A DNA stretch of 12,431 nucleotides from Spirochaetaceae bacterium (lineage in GTDB: Bacteria > Spirochaetota > Spirochaetia > SZUA-6 > Bin103), in assembly GCA_028820215.1 (NCBI GenBank), contig JAPPKD010000231.1, forward strand, positions 1-12,431, read 5' to 3'. Under the pieces are notes generated by a model that made no database searches, was not told where the DNA came from, and saw only the letters and a program-made list of their open reading frames with translations. Both the position numbers and the translations under genes were made by a program. Positions 6,927 to 12,431 of this stretch are shown piece by piece (the first letter of the stretch is position 1; every line of letters starts with the position of its first letter).

Positions 6927-6964
6927 CCAGGGAAGGTTATCGTCGTCGGATAACCCTGGATAAC
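6927..6964. repeat. Hairpin and GGATAAC repeats between convergent genes
   Basis: GGTTATC (6935-6941) and GATAACC (6949-6955) form a 7-pair stem with a 7-nt loop. Flanking CCAG (6927-6930) and CTGG (6956-6959) extend it across a 4-nt bulge. A further direct copy of GGATAAC lies at 6958-6964, after the one at 6948-6954. It sits between the 3' ends of the DUF4432 and desaturase genes. A bidirectional transcript-end structure or a protein-binding array are both possible; neither strand shows a T-tract. Confidence 0.4.
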
Positions 6965-6994
6965 TTCGGTTGAATTGCCGCGCCTGGTCCTGCT

Positions 6995-8071
6995 TCAGCT
7001 CGATCCTGTCGGCAGGGGAGGAGTGAACACGTAGTCGGGATCTCGGCGCTGGCGCCACAGTATGGGGAGCATCTGCGCCCAGGACCGCCACAGGCCGCGC
7101 GTGGCGGGAGGCAGGTCGTCGGCGATCGCTTGCCGCAGCTTGCCGAGGTTGTAGAACGGCACGCTGGGGTACATGTGGTGCTCGACGTGGTAGTTCATGT
7201 GCCAGTACAGGAAGCGTGTCACCGGTCCCAGCAGGACCGTGCGGCAGCAGCGGCGGAAGTCCGCCACGTCCGAGCACAGGCCGGAATGCTGGGTCTCGAT
7301 GAACAGGAAGCTCAGCCACGGCGCCAGCCAGCGGGCGAACGTCACCACCAGCAGCAGCATCCACTGGCCGGTCGCGATGAACACGGCCGCCAGCAGCAGG
7401 TGCCCGGCCAGCACGACCCGCGCCCAGCCGAACAGCGCCGCGCGCCTGGCGGCGTCGCCCTGGCCGTGGGGACGGTCGGCGAAGCAGCGCTGCTGCCACG
7501 GATTGTCGGCCAGCCGGCCAAGGCTCCAGCGCAGCAGCGCCCTGATCTCCCCGATCATGCCGGGCACCGCCAGCACGAAGCGGCCCGTCCACTGCAGCGG
7601 CCGCAGCGGGCGCGGCAGCGTCACTTCCTGGTCGAGGTCGTCGTGCACGGTGTACTGGTGGTGGCGCACGTGGCTGGCGCGAAAGCTGTCCGGGCTCGAC
7701 CAGTGCAGGAACGAGAAGAGGCGCAGGAACACCTCGTTCACGACCTTGGAGCGGAACACGGTGCGGTGCGACAGCTCGTGGCGCGAATGCTGCAGCGCGC
7801 GGAACAGGGTGCCGTGCACGAACAGCGCGGGAATCAGCCACGGCCAGCTCAGGTGTCGATGGGTGAGCATCACCGCCGTGCCGGTGACCGTCAGCAGGGC
7901 CAGGAATCCCAGGCAGTGCAGCAGCGGACGCAGCGTCCGGCGCCGCGACAGGGCGCGGAGCTCGGCGATGGGCAGCGGCGATCGATACCACTGAATCCTG
8001 GGGTTCGCGGCCCAATCGTGCTCGACGGGAGCCGCGCGCGCGGCGGGGGACTCGGCAGCGGTCGTCCTCAT
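6995..8071 (-). CDS. Membrane fatty acid desaturase family protein
   Basis: The protein has 358 residues and the three histidine boxes of the di-iron membrane desaturase family: HSRHELSH (95-102), HVRHH (134-138) and HVEHH (295-299), with an extra H291 and a QH pair at 261-262. Hydrophobic segments near 50-70, 76-92, 160-175, 215-235 and 236-257 fit an integral membrane protein with the boxes on the cytoplasmic side. The family uses O2 and an electron donor to insert a double bond in acyl chains; some relatives hydroxylate or act on other lipids, so the exact reaction is unknown. The RSKVVNEVF...WSSPDSFRASH region and the MNYHVEHHMYPSVPFYNL end are typical. ATG at 8071 lacks a clear ribosome site. 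It lies 43 nt after the transporter ATPase gene on the same strand, so read-through is possible. Confidence 0.92.
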   Translation of the reverse strand: MRTTAAESPAARAAPVEHDWAANPRIQWYRSPLPIAELRALSRRRTLRPLLHCLGFLALLTVTGTAVMLTHRHLSWPWLIPALFVHGTLFRALQHSRHELSHRTVFRSKVVNEVFLRLFSFLHWSSPDSFRASHVRHHQYTVHDDLDQEVTLPRPLRPLQWTGRFVLAVPGMIGEIRALLRWSLGRLADNPWQQRCFADRPHGQGDAARRAALFGWARVVLAGHLLLAAVFIATGQWMLLLVVTFARWLAPWLSFLFIETQHSGLCSDVADFRRCCRTVLLGPVTRFLYWHMNYHVEHHMYPSVPFYNLGKLRQAIADDLPPATRGLWRSWAQMLPILWRQRRDPDYVFTPPLPTGSS

Positions 8072-8114
8072 GGAAGCGGGTTACCGGCAGTCTCTCACGA
8101 AAACGGGCGGCCTA

Positions 8115-9170
8115 TCAGCCACTGAAGGTGCGCAAGGAGAGTTGTCCGTGGAGGTGGCACGCCACCTGGTGCGATGCGCCGCCATCCGGACCGTCGGCGT
8201 CGACGGTGCCGGTCTCCTCCAGCTCCGGCACCTCCACGGTGCAGCGCGGTTCGCGGTAGGGGCAGCGCGGATGGAACGGACAGCCGGCCGGCAGCATTCC
8301 GTACGAGGGGCTCTCGCCCGCCTTGACCAGGTGCAGCTTGCGGGCGGTCGGGTCGGGATTGGGTGAGGAGGTGAGCAGCAGCTCGGTGTAGGGATGCTTC
8401 GGCCGCGCGAAGATCTCGGCGCGGCTGGCCAGCTCCACGATGCGGCCCAGGTACATGATCGCCACCCGGTCGCTCAGGTAGCGCACCACCGCCAGGTTGT
8501 GCGCGATGAACAGGTAGCTCATGGCGTGCCGGTCCTGCAGGCTGCGCATCAGGTTGAGGATCTGTGCCTGCACGGAAACGTCGAGCGCCGACACCGGCTC
8601 GTCGGCGATCACCACCTGCGGCTGGAGGATGAACGCGCGCGCGAACGCCAGCCGCTGCCGCTGGCCGCCGGAGAACGAGTGCGGGTAGCGGTTCATGTAG
8701 ACCGGGTCGAGCTGCACCAGGCGCAGCATGTCCGCCACCCGCTCCTTCAGCGCGGCGCTGTTGCCAGCCAGGCGGTTGTTGATCAGCGGCTCGCCGACGA
8801 TGCGCAGCACGGTCATGCGCGCGTTGAGGGAGGCGAAGGGGTCCTGGAACACCACCCGTACCGCGCGCCGAAGCGCGCGCAGCTCGTCGGCATCCATCTG
8901 CACGATGTCGCGCGGCGGGGCGCCGGGCCGTGGCGTGTACCAGATGCGGCCGCCGGTCGGCTCCTCGCTGCGCACGATGCACAGCCCGGTGGTGGTCTTG
9001 CCGCAGCCGCTCTCCCCCACCAGCGCCAGCGTCTCGCCGCGCGCCAGCGTGAACGACATCCGATCGACCGCGCGCACCTCTCCCTGCCGGCGGCGCAGCA
9101 GGCCCGCCTCCTTGGCGTAGCTCTTGCTGAGCCGCTCGGCCGCGATGATCGGCCCTTGCGCTGGACTCAT
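8115..9170 (-). CDS. ABC transporter ATP-binding protein, OppF/DppF type
   Basis: The protein has 351 residues and forms one of two ATPases driving the importer. It shows Walker A GESGCGKTTTG with K58, the Q-loop VVFQDPFASLNARM (the N-A/P-R-M sequence is typical of OppF), signature FSGGQRQRLAFARAF (S167-Q170), Walker B VVIADEP with D190 and E191, and the switch H in FIAHN. The C-terminal Opp/Dpp extension carries C297, C303, C310 and C338, a four-cysteine pattern known in Dpp/Opp ATPases to hold an iron-sulfur cluster. The first strand KSYAKEAGLLRRRQGEVRAVDRMSF also fits OppF. ATG at 9170 was chosen because it overlaps the stop of the upstream ATPase gene (ATGA), implying translational coupling; a longer in-frame start would lie inside that gene. 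It is the last gene of the cassette. Confidence 0.95.
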   Translation of the reverse strand: MSPAQGPIIAAERLSKSYAKEAGLLRRRQGEVRAVDRMSFTLARGETLALVGESGCGKTTTGLCIVRSEEPTGGRIWYTPRPGAPPRDIVQMDADELRALRRAVRVVFQDPFASLNARMTVLRIVGEPLINNRLAGNSAALKERVADMLRLVQLDPVYMNRYPHSFSGGQRQRLAFARAFILQPQVVIADEPVSALDVSVQAQILNLMRSLQDRHAMSYLFIAHNLAVVRYLSDRVAIMYLGRIVELASRAEIFARPKHPYTELLLTSSPNPDPTARKLHLVKAGESPSYGMLPAGCPFHPRCPYREPRCTVEVPELEETGTVDADGPDGGASHQVACHLHGQLSLRTFSG

Positions 9171-10174
9171 CCGCCCCGGACCAGGCACGCCACCCGGTGG
9201 TCGGCCGCGACGGCCACCGTCGCCGGCGTGTCGCGATTGCAGCGCCCCGGCACGAACTCGTCGCAGCGGGTGTGGAACGGACACCCGCTCGGCATCTCGT
9301 ACGGACTCGGTACCATGCCCCGGATCGGTGTCAGCGCCTCGATCGGGCCGCTCAGGCGCGGGATCGAAGCCAGCAGCGCGCGCGAGTAGGGGTGCTCGGG
9401 CCGTGCGAACAGCGCGCCGACCGGCGCGGTCTCCACCACGCGCCCGAGATACATCACCACCACGCGTTCGGTGACCTCGGCGATCACTCCCAGGTCGTGG
9501 GTCACCAGGATCACCGCCATGTGCATGCTGCGCTGCATCTCCAGCATCAGGTTCAGCGCCTGCGCCTGCAGCGTCACGTCGAGCGCGGTGGTGGGCTCGT
9601 CGGCGATCAGGATGCGCGGCTCGCAGGCCACGGCCATGGCGATCATCGCCCGCTGGCGCATGCCGCCGCTCAGGTTGTGCGGGTAGGCGGCCAGGATGTC
9701 GGGGTCGTTCAGGCCGACCCGGCCGAGGACGTCGAGCGCGCGCTCGTTCAATTCGCGCTGCCGGCGCTGCCGGGGAATGCTCTGCGCCTCGTCCATCATC
9801 GCGATCGCCTCGATGATCTGGTTGCCGATGGTGTGCACGGGGCTGAACGAGGTCATCGGCTCCTGGAAGATCATGGAGATGTCATTGCGGCGCAGCGTCT
9901 TCATGGTGTCGCTCTCGCGCGCTTCGCCGGTGATGGTCACCGTGCCGCCCGCGCCGTGGTAACGGATCGTGCCGTTGGTGATCCGCGCCACCGGCGGCAG
10001 GATGCCCAGGATCGACAGCGAGGTGACGCTCTTGCCGCAGCCGCTCTCGCCGATGATGCCGAGCACTTCGTTGCGGTGCAGCGCGAAGCTGACGCCGTTC
10101 ACCGCCCGCACCGTGCCCTCCTTGGAAGGGAACACCACGTGCAGGTCGTCCACCTCGAGCAGCGCCTCTGCCAT
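9167..10174 (-). CDS. ABC transporter ATP-binding protein, OppD/DppD type
   Basis: The protein has 335 residues. Features: Walker [12 protein letters not shown] with K48 (the S-V-T-S ending is characteristic of OppD/DppD), Q-loop [20 protein letters not shown], signature [14 protein letters not shown] (S169), Walker [13 protein letters not shown] (D192, E193), and the H-loop VTHDLGV. The C-terminal oligopeptide-transporter extension contains [15 protein letters not shown] and four cysteines, C298, C304, C312 and C330, in the spacing linked to an iron-sulfur cluster in Dpp/Opp ATPases. It pairs with the OppF-type ATPase to power the two permeases. ATG at 10174 lies 12 nt after the OppC-type stop, with a weak AAGG 5 nt before it. 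Membership of the peptide/nickel/oligosaccharide class is certain; the exact substrate is not. Confidence 0.95.
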   Translation of the reverse strand: MAEALLEVDDLHVVFPSKEGTVRAVNGVSFALHRNEVLGIIGESGCGKSVTSLSILGILPPVARITNGTIRYHGAGGTVTITGEARESDTMKTLRRNDISMIFQEPMTSFSPVHTIGNQIIEAIAMMDEAQSIPRQRRQRELNERALDVLGRVGLNDPDILAAYPHNLSGGMRQRAMIAMAVACEPRILIADEPTTALDVTLQAQALNLMLEMQRSMHMAVILVTHDLGVIAEVTERVVVMYLGRVVETAPVGALFARPEHPYSRALLASIPRLSGPIEALTPIRGMVPSPYEMPSGCPFHTRCDEFVPGRCNRDTPATVAVAADHRVACLVRGG

Positions 10175-10186
10175 CAGGCCTTGACG

Positions 10187-11329
10187 TTACACCTTGGAAT
10201 ACGGGTCGGCGGCGTCGCGCATGCCGTCACCGATGAAGTTGAACGCCAGGATGGCGGCCACCACGAAGAATGCCGGGATGAACAGCCACTGCGCCGCGAT
10301 CAGGTTGCGCAGGTGGCGGCACTCCTGCAGCATCACCCCCCAGCTTATCGCCGGGGGCTGCAGTCCGAGGCCGATGAAGCTGAGCGCGGTCTCACCCAGG
10401 ATCATGCCGGGAATCGCCAGGGTCAGCTCGGCGATGGTGTGGCTCAGGAACGAGGGCAGCAGGTAGGAGAAGATCAGCTTGCCGTCGCCGACGTTGTCGA
10501 GACGGGCGGCGCGGATGTACTCCTCCCGCTTGAGCGCCATGAACTTGCCGCGCACGGTACGGCTGCCACCGGTGACGACCCCGATCAACGCCAGGATCAC
10601 CGTGATCAGCACGTAGCGCTGCACCACCGAGAGCCGCACCGGCAGCGCCGCCGCCAGCGCGACCCACAGCGGCAAGGTGGGCACGCTCATGAAGGTCTCG
10701 GTGATGCGCATGATCACCTTGTCCACCGCCCCGCCGAGCAGGCCCGCCATGCCGCCGATGAACAGGCTCGGGAAGAACCCGATCAGAATGCCGACGAAGC
10801 CCACGGTCAGCGAAATCCGCGACCCGTACACGATGCGCGAGAACAGGTCGCGCCCGAGCGAGTCCTTGCCCATCAGGCTGAAGATGCGGCCGTCGCGCAG
10901 GCCGAACAGATGCAGGTCGCCGGGAAACAATCCCCACATGCGGTAGGGGTCGCCGCGCACGAACAGGTACAGCGGCTGCACGACGGTGGTGTCCACCGAG
11001 TAGAGGTACTCCCAGGTGTCCGGATCGACGGTCTTGACGATCGGATGCACGAACGGGCGCGGGTGGAAGCGGCCGTCGGCGTCGAAGAACCTGATCCGCT
11101 GCGGGGGCGCCAGGGTGAACTCCTCGTCGTAGGCGCGGGGATCATAGGGGGCGATGAACTCGGCGAAGATGACGCCGAGATAGAGGAAGCCGATGAAGCC
11201 GAGCGACACCACGGCGACGCGGTGGCGCAGGAAGCGCCAGCGCATGAGCTGCCACTGGGACGCATAGGCGCGCTGGCCGGTCGCCGCCTGCGGCTCACCA
11301 GACTGCAGCGACGTGCCCGAGGTGCTCAT
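10187..11329 (-). CDS. ABC transporter permease, OppC/DppC type, with enlarged extracytoplasmic loop
   Basis: The protein has 380 residues, against ~300 for enteric OppC/DppC. TM1 is near residues 38-60; further membrane segments lie around 172-200, 215-229, 238-254, 296-322 and 345-366. The permease coupling motif is YIRAARLDNVGDGKLIFSYLLP (271-292, read as two parts), contacting the ATPases. The usual GTDxLGRDxxSR segment is present as GKDSLGRDLFSR (154-165). Between TM1 and that segment lies a ~90-residue loop with RIRFFDADGRFHPRPFV, LYLFVRGDPYRMWGLFPG and DLHLFGLRDGRIF; the usual loop is about 30 residues. This extended form occurs in a subgroup of bacterial Opp-like permeases, and the loop should face the binding protein. 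ATG at 11329 overlaps the OppB-type stop (ATGA). Confidence 0.94.
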   Translation of the reverse strand: MSTSGTSLQSGEPQAATGQRAYASQWQLMRWRFLRHRVAVVSLGFIGFLYLGVIFAEFIAPYDPRAYDEEFTLAPPQRIRFFDADGRFHPRPFVHPIVKTVDPDTWEYLYSVDTTVVQPLYLFVRGDPYRMWGLFPGDLHLFGLRDGRIFSLMGKDSLGRDLFSRIVYGSRISLTVGFVGILIGFFPSLFIGGMAGLLGGAVDKVIMRITETFMSVPTLPLWVALAAALPVRLSVVQRYVLITVILALIGVVTGGSRTVRGKFMALKREEYIRAARLDNVGDGKLIFSYLLPSFLSHTIAELTLAIPGMILGETALSFIGLGLQPPAISWGVMLQECRHLRNLIAAQWLFIPAFFVVAAILAFNFIGDGMRDAADPYSKV

Positions 11330-12315
11330 ATCGCGTCCCGGATGCGTGGATCGACGATCCCCAGCAGGATATCGGAGAGCAGAATGCCCACCACCGTCAG
11401 GCACAGCTCGATGAACAGGATGCTGCCGGCCAGGAACATGTCCTGCGCCATGATTGCCTGCAGCATGATCGGCGCCAGCGTGGGCAGGCCCAGGGTCACC
11501 GACACCATCAACTCGCCCGACATGAGACTGGCCAGCAGCCATCCCAGGCGCACGATGAACGGGTTCAGGGCGACCCGGAACGGGTACTTCAGCAGCAGCC
11601 GCGCGCCGCTCACCCCCTTCGAGCGCGCCACCATCACGTAGGGCTTCTCCAGCTCGTCGAGCAGGTTGGCGCGCATGATCCGTACCTGCTCGGCGGTGCC
11701 GGCGGTGGCCATGACGATGGCCGGGATCCAGAGGTGGTTCAACAGGTCGAGGAACTTGGGCAGGCTCCAGGCCGCGTCCAGGTACTGCTGCGACATCAGG
11801 CCGATGGTGGCGGTGCTGCCGGTGAGCGAGAACACCATCCACGACAGCACCAGGGCGAAAATGAAGTTGGGGACCGCCAGGCCGATGAATCCGACGAAGG
11901 TGATGCAGTAGTCGAGCCAGGTGCGTTGCCGCACCGCCGACACGATGCCGATCGGGATCGCCATCGCGTTGAGGAGCAGGAACGAGATGAACGACATCAG
12001 CGCGGTGAGTGGCAGGCGCTCGGCCAGGATCGCGCTGACCGGCTTGTTGAACAGCATCGAGTAGCTGAAGTCGCCGCGCAGGATGTTCCCCAGCCAGAAG
12101 AAGTACTGCACCATGATCGGCTTGTCGAGGTCGTACTGGGCGTTCAGCGACGCGACCAGCTCCGGGGTGATCTCGACGCCCCGGTTGCGCATCAGGGCGA
12201 TCTTGGCCTCGATCACGGTGCCGGGGGGAAGCTGGATGATGACGAACACGATCACGCTGCCGATCAACAGCACCGGGATCATCATCAGCACGCGCCGCAG
12301 CACGTAGATGGTCAT
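11326..12315 (-). CDS. ABC transporter permease, OppB/DppB type
   Basis: The protein has 329 residues and starts with the family-typical M-T-x-Y-V-L-R-R-V-L-x-M-I-P cytoplasmic stub and TM1 (about 9-28). It continues with the DLDKPIMVQYFFWLGNILRGDFSYSM type loop and membrane segments near 103-125, 136-162, 193-206, 250-272 and 295-319. The coupling loop is YVMVARSKGVSGARLLLKY (226-244), with the conserved A-R-x-K-G. The C-terminal DPRIRDAI is usual for OppB/DppB. It forms the pore with the OppC-type permease. It is the first gene of the B-C-D-F cassette, all on the minus strand with overlaps or a 12-nt gap, so one operon is very likely. ATG at 12315 has no convincing ribosome site. The binding-protein gene expected nearby is not in the window and may lie beyond 12431. 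Confidence 0.95.
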   Translation of the reverse strand: MTIYVLRRVLMMIPVLLIGSVIVFVIIQLPPGTVIEAKIALMRNRGVEITPELVASLNAQYDLDKPIMVQYFFWLGNILRGDFSYSMLFNKPVSAILAERLPLTALMSFISFLLLNAMAIPIGIVSAVRQRTWLDYCITFVGFIGLAVPNFIFALVLSWMVFSLTGSTATIGLMSQQYLDAAWSLPKFLDLLNHLWIPAIVMATAGTAEQVRIMRANLLDELEKPYVMVARSKGVSGARLLLKYPFRVALNPFIVRLGWLLASLMSGELMVSVTLGLPTLAPIMLQAIMAQDMFLAGSILFIELCLTVVGILLSDILLGIVDPRIRDAI

Positions 12316-12431
12316 CGGTCAGAAAGGGCCGCGTACCCCCCCACCCCGTTTCGCAAGGCCGCGGCCACCCGGATTGGCCCGTCAAAAACAACGCCCCTTT
12401 AAATGCCCCAGAACACTAACTCGAAAAAAAA
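12316..12431 (-). other. 5' flank of the transporter operon
   Basis: No gene is seen. A run of seven C (12336-12342) and an AT-richer stretch (about 12383-12431) stand out. On the minus strand the stretch opens with a T8 run at the window edge, which could be the tail of an upstream gene's terminator or just a contig break. TTTAAA (12398-12403) is a weak -10-like sequence without a good -35. A promoter for the operon is expected here or further upstream, but I cannot place one. Confidence 0.3.

Noticed and set aside
5757..8015. Long minus-strand open frame across the DUF4432 gene and part of the desaturase
   Set aside because: It is antisense to DUF4432 and out of frame with the desaturase; composition is low-complexity and no motifs are seen.
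9171..9284. Longer start for the OppF-type ATPase at 9284
   Set aside because: The added 38 residues lie inside the OppD-type gene and are Arg/Gly-rich; the ATGA overlap at 9170 is the usual arrangement.
9197..11641. Very long plus-strand open frame (814 codons) antisense to the transporter genes
   Set aside because: It is His/Asp/Gln/Arg-rich, shows no domain motifs, and is the expected antisense shadow of GC-rich genes that read perfectly as OppB/C/D on the other strand.
1..12431. tRNA, rRNA, CRISPR array or insertion sequence
   Set aside because: No cloverleaf-like or rRNA-like sequence, no regularly spaced repeats with unique spacers, and no transposase or terminal inverted repeats were seen by eye.

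Overview
The window is GC-rich bacterial DNA with dense coding and short gaps, probably an environmental or metagenome-derived contig. The first ~50 bases are low-complexity G/C runs and the last bases are an A run, as at contig ends. The phylum cannot be fixed from sequence alone. The GlnE type, the long-loop OppC, the DUF4432 protein and the HNH family would suit a high-GC Spirochaetota, planctomycete-like or alphaproteobacterial genome; I lean weakly to the first. Clear Shine-Dalgarno sites are rare, and two genes have promoter-like elements almost touching the start codon.

Layout. (1) 36-368, +: C-terminal remnant of a small-molecule SAM methyltransferase, damaged at the contig edge. (2) 421-1716, -: HNH nuclease-type protein with a low-complexity linker, convergent with the remnant, with a predicted extended -10 promoter that implies a leaderless mRNA. 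(3) 1845-2582 and 2590-5538, -: glnE (glutamine synthetase adenylyltransferase/adenylyl-removing enzyme) followed 7 nt later by a class I SAM methyltransferase. (4) 5664-6854, +: DUF4432 galactose-mutarotase-like protein, divergent from glnE. (5) 6855-6994: convergent gap with two hairpin-forming sequences. (6) 6995-8071, -: membrane fatty acid desaturase. (7) 8115-12315, -: ABC importer cassette of the peptide/nickel/oligosaccharide (Dpp/Opp) class in transcription order B-C-D-F, with ATGA overlaps at B/C and D/F and a 12-nt gap at C/D. No substrate-binding protein lies in the window.

How the genes work together. The four transporter genes encode two permeases and two ATPases that form one importer core. 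Its substrate cannot be read from sequence and could be peptides or oligosaccharides. GlnE would tune glutamine synthetase to nitrogen status; its methyltransferase neighbour may be co-transcribed but has no evident functional link. DUF4432 suggests sugar metabolism. The desaturase lies 43 nt behind the transporter and may be read through from it.

I found no convincing new multi-gene system. The best leads are the leaderless HNH promoter, the palindromic repeats inside the HNH gene, the symmetric elements between convergent genes, and the enlarged extracytoplasmic loop of the OppC-type permease.
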